From: Streptomyces sp. NRRL F-6676
GTDB lineage: Bacteria; Actinomycetota; Actinomycetes; Streptomycetales; Streptomycetaceae
Length of the DNA: 64,000 bases
Direction of reading: 5' to 3'
Assembly (NCBI RefSeq): GCF_000725625.1
Contig: NZ_JOHS01000060.1
Location: forward strand, 6,581-70,580
Part shown: positions 46,114 to 53,660 of the stretch, in pieces
Position numbering within the stretch: position 1 is the stretch's first letter
Layout: every line of letters starts with the position of its first letter
The notes under the pieces: model-generated
What the model was told of the DNA's origin: nothing
Databases searched by the model: none
The model's input: only the letters and a program-made list of their open reading frames with translations
Position numbers and translations under genes: made by a program

Positions 46114-47088
46114 TCACGCCGCCAGTGAGCCCGGTCCGATCGCTCCGGGGCCGAACTTCGCCCGGACCCGGTCCGCGACCTCCTCGATGCGGCGGACCTT
46201 CTCGTCCACCGGATCGAAGGTGAGCTGGTGCGCGGCCCGCTCGGCGGGGGTCAGCCCCTCGGCGCGCAGCGCGAGGCCGCGGACCCGGGCGCGTTGCAGG
46301 CCGAGCGCCTCGTACAGGCGGTAGGCGGTCCGGGTGAGCGCCGCCGAGTGCGCGGTCGGCTCCGCCAGCGCCCGGCTGCGGACGGTCGCGGAGCGGTCGG
46401 CGTAGCGCACGGTGAGGGTCAGCGTTCCGCACACGTGTGCGGTGGCGCGCAGCCGGACGCCCAGTTCCTCCGCCGCCGAGAGCAGCGCGCGCCGGTGCCG
46501 GCCGGGGTCGAGCTCGTCCAGGTCGAAGGAGCGTTCGGTGGCGAGGGAGCGCGCGACCGCGTTCGGGACGACCTGGCCGCGGTCCACGCCGTTCGCCCGC
46601 TCGTACAGCTCACGGCCGGCCTTGGCGCCGACGAGCCGCTGGAGCGTGGCCGGGGGCGCGGCGGCGACCCTGCCCACCGTGTCGAGCCCGTACTCGCACA
46701 GCGTGCGGGCGGTGGCGCCGCCGACGCCGGGCAGCGCCCGTACCGGCCGTCCGGCCAGGAACTCCGTCACGCCGGCCGCGGTGTCCGGTACGGCGACGAC
46801 GGCGCCCGGCGCCGCCTCCCGCAGCGCCATGCGGGCCAGCATCGGCCCGGGCCCGGCGCCGACCGCGCAGTCGATCCCGTGGTGGGCGAGCGACCGTACC
46901 CGGATCAGCCGGGCCAGTTCGACGGCGTCCCGGCCGAAGTAGCGCTCGGCGCCGCGCAGATCGGCGAGCGCCGTGTCCGGCGGCAGCGCCTCGACGACGG
47001 GCGTGAACTCCTCCAGCAGCCCGAGCAGCCCCGGCAGGGCCGCCTCGTACACCGGCGGCAGCTGGAAACGTACGCAGAGGATGGTCAT
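46114..47088 (-). CDS. Y-family DNA polymerase homologue, ImuB-like (catalytic residues missing)
   Basis: A 324-residue protein, short for a Y-family polymerase. The palm region GAERYFGRDAVELARLIRVR, CAVGAGPGPMLARMALREAA, the thumb helix-hairpin-helix LPGVGGATARTLCEYGLDTV and a little-finger region are recognisable. But the N-terminus (ILCVRFQLPPV) lacks the D-x-D-x-FF catalytic motif, and the usual SxDE is replaced by DTALADL. It is thus probably inactive, like ImuB. Its ATG overlaps the dnaE2 stop (ATGA). Expected role: link DnaE2 to the sliding clamp in damage tolerance. Confidence 0.82.
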   Translation of the reverse strand: MTILCVRFQLPPVYEAALPGLLGLLEEFTPVVEALPPDTALADLRGAERYFGRDAVELARLIRVRSLAHHGIDCAVGAGPGPMLARMALREAAPGAVVAVPDTAAGVTEFLAGRPVRALPGVGGATARTLCEYGLDTVGRVAAAPPATLQRLVGAKAGRELYERANGVDRGQVVPNAVARSLATERSFDLDELDPGRHRRALLSAAEELGVRLRATAHVCGTLTLTVRYADRSATVRSRALAEPTAHSAALTRTAYRLYEALGLQRARVRGLALRAEGLTPAERAAHQLTFDPVDEKVRRIEEVADRVRAKFGPGAIGPGSLAA

Positions 47089-50000
47089 CCCGCACTCCCC
47101 GGGCTCTGGTGCCACAGTTTCCTTCCGCCCGGCGGGCCCTCGCCCGCGGGGCGCAGATCGGCCCAGGGGTGCATCTCGTACCCCGTGGGCATCCGGATGC
47201 GCCGCCCCCGGCCGTCGCCCCGGTCGTCGTCCCCGTCCTGTTCCCCCTCGGTCTCCTCGGCCCGCTCCAGTTCCCGCCGCCGGCGTTCCATCGGGTCCGG
47301 CGCGGCGGAGCCGGCCGGGCGCGGCAGCCCGTCGGACCCGGCGACCGCCCCGGCCCGGACCCGGCCGCCGGAACCGGGGCCGCCGTCCTCGCGGCCGGCG
47401 CCCGCGGTCTCCGTCCCCGTCTCCGCCAGCCGGGCCGCCACCCCCTTGAGCCCCTCCCGCCGGCGTATCTCCAGCAGTTCCGCGAGGTTCCAGGCCGCCG
47501 CGCCCACCACGCTCAGGCTGCGCGGGCCGCGCCGCTGGACGACGCCGCGCACCAGCAGCAGCCAGGAGTGGAAGACGGTGTGGGCGCAGGTGTCGTGGGA
47601 GTCGTCGAAGAAGGCCAGGTCGACCAGGCCGGTGCCGTCGTCGAGGGTGGTGAAGATGACCCGGCGGCCGGAGCGGATCGGCGGGGTCTGGGTGGCCGCC
47701 TTGGCGCCCGCGACCAGCACCGTCTCGCCGTGCCGGGCGTCGCGCAGCCGTCGTGCGGACAGCACGCGCAGCTCGTCGAGGAAGGCGCGGTGGTCGTCCA
47801 TCAGATGGCGCGAGGCGTCCATGGAGAGGACGCCCAGTTCGGCGCTGAGCCGTTCCTCGTCCGACAGGTCGGGCAGCCCGGCGGAGGCGGTGCGCCGGCC
47901 CCCGGCCAGCGGGAGCTGTCCGCCGCCCCCGCCGCGGGCGCCCCGGTGCAGTTCGGTCAGGTGCAGTTGCAGGTCGCGCCGGTTGGCGCCGAACGCGTCC
48001 AGCGCGCCGACCTGCGCGAGCCGTCCGGCGATCGGTCTGCTGGGCCGGGCGCGTTCCCAGAAGTCGAGCAGGGAGGCGTAGGGCTGTCCGGCGGCGATCC
48101 GTTCGGCCTCGGCCTCGCTGATGCCGTGTACGTCGGAGAGGGCGAGCCGCAGCCCCCAGGCGCCCGCACGCCCCTCGTCCTCGGACACCAGTTCGATACG
48201 GTGGGTGACCCCCGACCGGTTCACGTCCAGCGGCAGCACCGGCACACCCCGCCGCCGCGCGTCCGCGAGCAGCAGCCGCTTGGGATACATCCCGGGGTCG
48301 TGCGTGAGCAGCCCGGCGTAGAAGGCGGCCGGGTGGTGCGCCTTGAGCCACGCCGACTGGTACGTGGGGACGGCGAAGGCCACCGCGTGCGCCTTGCAGA
48401 AGCCGTAACTGCCGAACGCCTCGACGATCTCCCAGGTGCGCGCGATCGTCTCCGCGTCGTACCCGCGCGCGGTCGCCTGCTGCGCGAACCAGACCCGGAT
48501 GCGGCCCTGCGAGTCGGGGTCGGAGAGCCCGCGCCGCACCCGGTCGGCCTCGTCGAGTCCGCAGCCGGTCAGGGTGTGCACGATGTGGATGATCTGCTCG
48601 TGGAAGACGACGACGCCGTACGTCTCCTTCAGCGGTTCCTCCAGGTCGGGGTGGGGGTAGCGGATCGGGGCCCGGCCGTGCCGGGCCTCGATGAACGGCC
48701 GCACCATGTCGGCGGCGACCGGTCCTGGCCGGAAGAGCGAGATGTCGACGACCAGGTCGTGGAAGGTGGCCGGCTGGAGCCGGCCGACCAGGTCGCGCTG
48801 GCCGGGCGACTCGATCTGGAAGCAGCCGAGCGTCTCGGCGGACCGGATCAGCCGGTACGTCGCCGGATCGCCCGGCTCCACCGCGTCCAGGTCGATCCGG
48901 TCGCCGCTGGTGCGTTCGACCTCGGCGACCGCGTGCGCCATCGCCGACTGCATCCGCACCCCGAGCACGTCCAGTTTGAGCAGCCCCAGCTCCTCCACGT
49001 CGTCCTTGTCGAACTGGGACATCGGCAGCCCCTCGCCGCTGGTCGGCACGACCGGCGTACGGCCGCGCAGGGAGGCGTCGGAGAGCAGCACCCCGCACGG
49101 GTGCATGGCGACCCCGCGCGGCAGCGCGTCGAGGGCCTCGACCAGCTCCCAGAGCCTGCCGTACCGCTCCCGCTCACCCGCGAGCGCGCGCAGCTCGGGC
49201 AGCTCGTCTAGGGCCGCGCGGGCGTCACGGGCGCGGATGTGCGGGAAGGACTTGGCGATCCGGTCGATCTCGGCGGGGTCCATGGACAGCGCCGCGCCCA
49301 CGTCCCGGATCGCGTGCCGCACCCGGTACGTCTCCGGCATCGCGACGGTGGCGACCCGCTCGGCGCCGAACCGGTCGATGATCGCGCGGTAGACCTCGAT
49401 CCGGCGCGCGGACTCCACGTCGATGTCGATGTCGGGCAGCACCGGGCGCCGCTTGGACAGGAAGCGCTCCATCAGCAGCCCGTGCTCGACGGGGTCGGCG
49501 TGCGCGATGCCGAGGAGGTGGTTGACGAGGGAGCCGGCGCCGGAGCCGCGCGCGGCGACCCGGATGCCCATGCCGCGCACGTCGTCCACGACCTGGGCGA
49601 CGGTGAGGAAGTATGAGGCGAAGTCGTGGTGGGCGATGATGTCCAGCTCCCGGTGCATCCGCTCCCAGTACGCGCGCCGCCCGGTGAGCCCGAGCCGGAC
49701 CATGCCGGCCGCCGCCCGGGAGGCGAGGGTGCGCTGGGCGGTGCGGCGGTCGGCGCCGACGAGGTGGGGCTCGGGGAAGTGGACGGTGCCGATGCCGAGG
49801 TCGTCCTCGGGGTCGACCACGCACTCGGCGGCCGTGGCCCGGGTCTGCTCCAGCAGATGGCGGGCGGTCCCGGGGCGGAAGCCGGCCGCCTCCACGATCC
49901 GCTCGGCGGCGTGGGCCATGGCGGCGGTGTCCTTCAGCCAGGCCTCGCCGGAGTCCAGCTCCTTGGTGGGATCGACGGGGACCAGACGGCGGGCGGCGTC

Positions 50001-50699
50001 CAGGACGTCGGCGACCGGGCCGAGGCCGGGGTCGGCGTAGCGCACGGCGTTGCTGAGCACGGGCCGCACACCCTGCTCGGCGGCGAAGCCGACGGTACGG
50101 GCGGCCAGGCGCAGGGAGCCGGGTCCGGTGCCGGTGCGGCCGTGCCAGACGGCCTCCAGGCGCAGGGCGGCGCCGTACGTCTCGCGCCAGGGCGCGAGCA
50201 GCCGGGCGGCGCGGTCGGGGCGGCCGGCGGCGAGGGCGCGGCCGACGTCGGAGTCGGGGCCGAGGAGGACGGTGAGGCCGTCGCCGTGGTTGGCGTCCTG
50301 CGGCAGCAGCGGGGGGCCGTCGCCGGGGGTACGGCCGGCATGGGCCGCCGAAACGATTCTGCATAGATCGGCCCAGCCGGGGGCGCCGTCCCGGGCGAGG
50401 AAGGTGACGCGCGGGGCGGACTCGTCCACGAAGGCGCCGCCGCGGACGGGGGTGCGGCGGCGCCCCTTCGGGGCGGGGCCGTACGGGGCGACGGCCAGGT
50501 CCACGCCGTACAGCGGGCGGACCCCGGCCTTGGCGCACGCGCGGGTGAACCGGACGGCGCCGGCGAGGGTGTCCCGATCGGTCAGCGCGAGGGCGTCCAT
50601 CCCGCGCTCGCCGGCCTGCTCGGCCAGCCGTTCGGGGTGCGAGGCGCCGTAGCGCAGGGAGAACCCGGAGGCGGTGCGCAGATGCGTGAACGCCGGCAC
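47085..50699 (-). CDS. dnaE2: Error-prone DNA polymerase III alpha, DnaE2 type
   Basis: A 1204-residue C-family polymerase for lesion bypass. A PHP domain opens (HLRTASGFSLRYGASHP; the usual H-x-H is incomplete). The palm has PDIDIDVESARRIEVYRAII with catalytic Asp near residue 420, then YRVRHAIRDVGAALSMDP and GLLKLDVLGVRMQSAM. The C-terminus has an HhH and an OB fold (VLVAGAKAATQTPP), plus a Glu/Gly-rich tail. It lies beside the ImuB-like gene rather than in the replication core, and two LexA-box-like sites precede its GTG. Distinct from the essential dnaE1. Confidence 0.93.
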   Translation of the reverse strand: MPAFTHLRTASGFSLRYGASHPERLAEQAGERGMDALALTDRDTLAGAVRFTRACAKAGVRPLYGVDLAVAPYGPAPKGRRRTPVRGGAFVDESAPRVTFLARDGAPGWADLCRIVSAAHAGRTPGDGPPLLPQDANHGDGLTVLLGPDSDVGRALAAGRPDRAARLLAPWRETYGAALRLEAVWHGRTGTGPGSLRLAARTVGFAAEQGVRPVLSNAVRYADPGLGPVADVLDAARRLVPVDPTKELDSGEAWLKDTAAMAHAAERIVEAAGFRPGTARHLLEQTRATAAECVVDPEDDLGIGTVHFPEPHLVGADRRTAQRTLASRAAAGMVRLGLTGRRAYWERMHRELDIIAHHDFASYFLTVAQVVDDVRGMGIRVAARGSGAGSLVNHLLGIAHADPVEHGLLMERFLSKRRPVLPDIDIDVESARRIEVYRAIIDRFGAERVATVAMPETYRVRHAIRDVGAALSMDPAEIDRIAKSFPHIRARDARAALDELPELRALAGERERYGRLWELVEALDALPRGVAMHPCGVLLSDASLRGRTPVVPTSGEGLPMSQFDKDDVEELGLLKLDVLGVRMQSAMAHAVAEVERTSGDRIDLDAVEPGDPATYRLIRSAETLGCFQIESPGQRDLVGRLQPATFHDLVVDISLFRPGPVAADMVRPFIEARHGRAPIRYPHPDLEEPLKETYGVVVFHEQIIHIVHTLTGCGLDEADRVRRGLSDPDSQGRIRVWFAQQATARGYDAETIARTWEIVEAFGSYGFCKAHAVAFAVPTYQSAWLKAHHPAAFYAGLLTHDPGMYPKRLLLADARRRGVPVLPLDVNRSGVTHRIELVSEDEGRAGAWGLRLALSDVHGISEAEAERIAAGQPYASLLDFWERARPSRPIAGRLAQVGALDAFGANRRDLQLHLTELHRGARGGGGGQLPLAGGRRTASAGLPDLSDEERLSAELGVLSMDASRHLMDDHRAFLDELRVLSARRLRDARHGETVLVAGAKAATQTPPIRSGRRVIFTTLDDGTGLVDLAFFDDSHDTCAHTVFHSWLLLVRGVVQRRGPRSLSVVGAAAWNLAELLEIRRREGLKGVAARLAETGTETAGAGREDGGPGSGGRVRAGAVAGSDGLPRPAGSAAPDPMERRRRELERAEETEGEQDGDDDRGDGRGRRIRMPTGYEMHPWADLRPAGEGPPGGRKLWHQSPGSAG

Positions 50700-50738
50700 G
50701 ACACCACACCTCCCGCGGGCGCGTTCTCCGCGCCTTAC

Positions 50739-50754
50739 TCGAACATTCGTTCCC
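50739..50754. promoter_or_regulatory. LexA (SOS) box-like site 1 of dnaE2
   Basis: TCGAACATTCGTTCCC matches the actinobacterial SOS box TCGAAC-N4-GTTCGA at 14 of 16 positions counting the free spacer. It lies 40 bp upstream of the dnaE2 start. Confidence 0.7.
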
Positions 50755-50775
50755 TACCCCACCCTACCCCCACCT

Positions 50776-50791
50776 TCGAACGTCCGTACGA
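50776..50791. promoter_or_regulatory. LexA (SOS) box-like site 2 of dnaE2
   Basis: TCGAACGTCCGTACGA matches TCGAAC-N4-GTTCGA except for one base. The two box centres are 37 bp apart, about 3.5 helical turns. Confidence 0.75.
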
Positions 50792-50864
50792 AACCCGCAG
50801 GCAGGGCCTCACCTGCGGGAAAGGGGGTTCGGGGGTGGTTCAGGGGTGGTTCGGGAGCGTGTTC

Positions 50865-50915
50865 GAGTGCGGGTGCGTGGGGGGCTCGCGCGGTTCCCCG
50901 CGCTCCTGACGGGGG
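50865..50915 (+). repeat. Dispersed Streptomyces repeat copy
   Basis: GAGTGCGGGTGCGTGG is followed by GGCTCGCGCGGTTCCCCGCG, the composite also found at 57046-57117 and, inverted, at 37560-37607. It lies between dnaE2 and the cupin gene. Confidence 0.7.
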
Positions 50916-50981
50916 TGGCCGAAGCGGGTGACCGCCGTCGGCCCAGACCTTGGTGGCGCCGGTACGGCCCGCCTCCGTGAA

Positions 50982-51356
50982 CTAGTTGGCCCAGGGCGGG
51001 GTGAGGCGGGTGCCGTCGGCGAGCTCCGCCTCCAGGCCGGTGGAGGTGGTGACCCAGGAGACGGCGGTGCGGCCGGTGGGGTTCTCGATGCCGAGGGTCG
51101 TACCCGGGTTGACGACCACGGCGTCGCCCGCGACGGCCCGCTCGGTCCGCCCGTCGAGGGTGATCAGCAGCTCGCCGTCGAGCAGGTGGAAGACCTCCTC
51201 CCGGCTGACGGTGTGCGCGGGCGCCGCCGCCCCGGCGGGAATCTCGACCCGCCAGGCGCACAGCTCCTTGCTGCCGGTGCGTGGGGTGGCGTACGAGACG
51301 AAACGGGCGCCGTGGACCTCGTGGACCACGGCCTCGGACGAACGGACGACGGGCAT
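50982..51356 (-). CDS. Cupin-domain protein
   Basis: A 124-residue single-cupin protein. The barrel shows VEIPAGAAAPAHTVSREEVF (motif 1; one metal His present, the Glu of H-x-H-x-E shifted) and VVVNPGTTLGIENPTGRTAV (motif 2). Metal binding is therefore uncertain and the reaction unknown. ACCGGAGG lies 4 nt before the ATG. It is divergent from a MarR gene, with two identical palindromes between them, so the MarR protein very likely represses it. Confidence 0.87.
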   Translation of the reverse strand: MPVVRSSEAVVHEVHGARFVSYATPRTGSKELCAWRVEIPAGAAAPAHTVSREEVFHLLDGELLITLDGRTERAVAGDAVVVNPGTTLGIENPTGRTAVSWVTTSTGLEAELADGTRLTPPWAN

Positions 51357-51401
51357 GGGAGCCTCCGGTGGAGAGGGCGGACTGGGGGGCGGGTGGCTAC
51401 T

Positions 51402-51420
51402 TGGTCAAGTTGCTTGACCA
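51402..51420. promoter_or_regulatory. MarR operator 1
   Basis: TGGTCAAG-TTG-CTTGACCA, a perfect 8-bp inverted repeat. The arms are identical to those of the second site 32 bp away. Confidence 0.85.
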
Positions 51421-51433
51421 TTTGCCCTCTCCA

Positions 51434-51452
51434 TGGTCAAGCAGCTTGACCA
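51434..51452. promoter_or_regulatory. MarR operator 2
   Basis: TGGTCAAG-CAG-CTTGACCA. The right half (TTGACC, 51446-51451) can serve as the -35 of the marR promoter. TCTAAT at 51468-51473 is the -10 (16-bp spacing), placing transcription start near the GTG at 51480. Autorepression and a leaderless mRNA are inferred. Confidence 0.85.
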
Positions 51453-51479
51453 ATTCGTCAAGGGTGTTCTAATGCCTCC

Positions 51480-51926
51480 GTGGAGAACCCCGAGGCCCTG
51501 GCCCTGTCCGCCGCCCTGCTCGCCGCCGCCGGTGAACTCACCCAGCGCATCCACGAGGGCGTGCTCGCCCGCGGCTTCGAGGGGCTGCGGCCCGCCCACG
51601 GGTTCGCGTTCACCCGGCTCGCTCCGGACGGGGCGACGGTCACCGACCTCGCACTGCACCTCGGGGTCACCAAGCAGGCCGCCAGCCAGCTCGTCGACGA
51701 GCTGGTGCGCAAGGGGTACGTCGAACGCCGGCCGCATCCGGACGACGCGCGGGCGCGGCTCGTGGTGATGACCGGACGCGGCTGGGCCTGCGCGCGGGCC
51801 GCGGAGGAGGCGGCGGCGGAGGCGGTGCGGCCGTGGGCCGAGCGGCTGGGGGAGCAGGGGGCGCGGGCACTGCGGGGCGCGTTGCTGACGGTGGCACCGC
51901 GGGGGCCGGTGCGGCCCACGTGGTGA
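51480..51926 (+). CDS. MarR family regulator, divergent from the cupin gene
   Basis: A 148-residue winged-helix protein. A first helix (ALSAALLAAAGELTQRIHEG) precedes the recognition helix TDLALHLGVTKQAASQLVDE and the wing ERRPHPDDARARLVVMTGRG, with the D-D-x-R-A of the family. No cysteine occurs in the sensor region, suggesting a small-molecule ligand. There is no Shine-Dalgarno sequence before the GTG; promoter position suggests a leaderless transcript. Two palindromes in the divergent promoter are its probable operators. Confidence 0.9.
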   Translation: MENPEALALSAALLAAAGELTQRIHEGVLARGFEGLRPAHGFAFTRLAPDGATVTDLALHLGVTKQAASQLVDELVRKGYVERRPHPDDARARLVVMTGRGWACARAAEEAAAEAVRPWAERLGEQGARALRGALLTVAPRGPVRPTW

Positions 51927-52072
51927 CGTCCGTGACATCCGGGGGCGGGTGCGGAGAGGGCCGGCGGGCCGCCGGGCCCGGAACCGCGGGCGGGGTCCGC
52001 CCGGCCTGAGCCGCCGGGCGGACCCCGCTGGTGGGTGTGTCGTCGGCAGGTGCCTGGTTCCGGGTGCCTCGG

Positions 52073-53146
52073 TCAGCGGCCGTGGCGGCCCGCGTGGGTC
52101 GCGCGGCGGCGGACCGAGGCGAACAGGGCCGCCGCCCCGAGCGCGAGGGCGGCGGCGCCGCCGATCGCGACGTACGTGGTGTGCCCGTCGGCGCCGGTCT
52201 CGGCGAGGTTCCCGGTGGCGCCGTCGGCCTTCGGCCGGTTGGCCGAGGTGTCCTCGGCGGTGGTGTCGCCGCCCGTCGTGGTACCGGTGGCGGTGGCGCC
52301 GTCCGACGTGGCGTCGGCGGGGCGGGGCGCCGCGGAGGTGTCGGCGTCCTGGTCGCCGTGGCCGTGGTGCTCGATTGTCGACTTGTCGGTGCCGGCCGCT
52401 ATCTGCTGGTCGGTGGGGGCGGAGGCGGCCGGGGCGGGGGCCGCGTCGGCCGAGCCGCTGTCGTCGTTGCCGTCGCTGTTCGCGGTTCCGCTGCCGCCGA
52501 AGTCGACGTCGGAGCAGGAGTAGAACGCCTCCGGGCTGTCCGAGCGCTGCCAGATCGCGTAGAGCAGGTGCTTGCCGGAGCGCTGGGGGAGGGTGCCGGA
52601 GAAGGTGTAGAAGCCGTTGACCGGGGCCGGGTCGGTGGCGGTCGCGACCGGGTGGTCGAGGTCCAGGTCCTTCCAGGCGAGGGGCCCCGCGGGGTCGTAG
52701 CCGGACTTGGTGACGTAGACCTTGAAGGTGCCCTTGTGGGGGGCGGTGACGCGGTACTTGAAGGTGTACGCGCCGCTCTTGACGGAGGTGGTGGGCCAGT
52801 CGGCGCGGGCCAGGTCCAGGCCCTTGAACTCGTCGTTGTCGGCGCTGCACAGCTTGCCGTCGGGGATGAGCGTCTGGTGCCGGCCGGCGGCGTCGCCGAT
52901 GCGGATGCCGTTCCAGTCGTAGAGCGCCTGGGTGCCGCCGGTGGCGACCGCCGCCTTGCACGCGGCGGACTTCGGGGACTCCGGGCCCTCGGCGTAGCAC
53001 TGGGCCACCCGGCTGACCGGGTCGCCCATCGTGCCGTGGGCGGCGGCGGGGGTGGCGGTGAGGGCGGTCAGGGCGAGGGGGGTGCCGGTGAGGAGGGCGA
53101 GGGTGGTGGTGACGCGGCGGCGGGGGCGGCGGCTGGGGGCGGGCAT
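52073..53146 (-). CDS. Lytic polysaccharide monooxygenase AA10 with sortase anchor
   Basis: A 357-residue secreted copper enzyme. A twin-Arg-like basic n-region and signal peptide end at PAAA-HGTMGDP, leaving the His1 of the copper brace. The AA10 domain follows (residues about 37-200): GTQALYDWNGIRIGDAAGRH, YVTKSGYDPAGPLAWKDLDL and HLLYAIWQRSDSPEAFYSCS. A Ser/Ala/Asp/Thr-rich linker then leads to LAETG, a hydrophobic helix (YVAIGGAAALALGAAALFAS) and a basic tail: a class E sortase signal. GAGGAG precedes the ATG at 53146. It should oxidise chitin or cellulose while attached to the wall. Confidence 0.92.
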   Translation of the reverse strand: MPAPSRRPRRRVTTTLALLTGTPLALTALTATPAAAHGTMGDPVSRVAQCYAEGPESPKSAACKAAVATGGTQALYDWNGIRIGDAAGRHQTLIPDGKLCSADNDEFKGLDLARADWPTTSVKSGAYTFKYRVTAPHKGTFKVYVTKSGYDPAGPLAWKDLDLDHPVATATDPAPVNGFYTFSGTLPQRSGKHLLYAIWQRSDSPEAFYSCSDVDFGGSGTANSDGNDDSGSADAAPAPAASAPTDQQIAAGTDKSTIEHHGHGDQDADTSAAPRPADATSDGATATGTTTGGDTTAEDTSANRPKADGATGNLAETGADGHTTYVAIGGAAALALGAAALFASVRRRATHAGRHGR

Positions 53147-53324
53147 GGGGGGCTCCTCGGGGTCCTGGGCGGCGGGTGCGGTCAGCAAGTTAGCCGCGGA
53201 GGACGGGGGAAGCCGCTGTTCGAGGCGGGGGAGGGGGATCCTTATGCTCGCGTTAAGGGAGTGCTCAGGCTGGGCTCAGGGAGAGGGGGTGGGAGGCGTT
53301 TTTTCGCCCCCGTCGCCCTCGCGA

Positions 53325-53387
53325 TCGCTCGCGCCTCTGCGGCGGTAGCCGCACATGGATACGTTCCGCGCCCCTACGGGGGCGCTG
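53325..53387. repeat. Dispersed repeat-like words before the small gene
   Basis: CTCGCGCCTCTGCGGCGGTAGCCGCA and TTCCGCGCCCCTACGGGGGCGC recall words at 17991-18062 and 37495-37533. The second contains a GCGCCCC-TAC-GGGGGCGC hairpin just after the stop of the 44-codon gene and may be its terminator. Confidence 0.5.
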
Positions 53388-53522
53388 TCAGCCGTCTGGC
53401 CACCAGGTGCGGTGGATGTCCTTGCGGATCTCGGGGCGTTCGGTGGGGCGCTCTTCGGATTCCTCCCGCACGCGGCGGGAGGCCGACTTCCTCAGCGGCT
53501 TCTGCACGGTTGTCCGGCGCAT
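53388..53522 (-). CDS. Small basic conserved protein, 44 residues
   Basis: A 45-codon frame with an excellent AGGAGG site 5 nt before its ATG. The protein starts MRRTTVQKPLRKSASRRVRE, is rich in Arg, Lys and Glu, and ends RPEIRKDIHRTWWPDG. The terminal tryptophan pair is distinctive, and I recall similar small Streptomyces proteins with a -TWWPDG end. No function is known. Codon use fits the genome. It lies upstream of and divergent to the methyltransferase gene. Confidence 0.72.
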   Translation of the reverse strand: MRRTTVQKPLRKSASRRVREESEERPTERPEIRKDIHRTWWPDG

Positions 53523-53605
53523 GGCTGCCTCCTAGCGAGATCACCAGGTCCCGCGTTCCCACGGGGCTAGACCTCTACCCGGAGCCTGGCCCATCCCACC
53601 CTCGA

Positions 53606-53654
53606 TGTCAGTGGCGCTTGTCACGATTGGGCTGTCAGTGGCACCTGCCACGCT
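53606..53654 (+). promoter_or_regulatory. Two tandem PafBC/RecA-NDp-like promoter motifs
   Basis: TGTCAGTG-N8-CACGAT (53606-53627) and TGTCAGTG-N8-CACGCT (53633-53654) resemble the SOS-independent damage promoter known in actinobacteria (TTGTCRGTG-N8-TANNNT). The first T of the -10-like hexamer is C here. The second would start transcription at about 53661, the next gene's ATG. Confidence 0.5.
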
Positions 53655-53660
53655 GACCCC

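Noticed and set aside
53355..53570. A 71-codon + strand frame opposite the 44-residue gene
   Set aside because: The minus-strand frame has the AGGAGG site and sensible codons; the + strand frame has neither.
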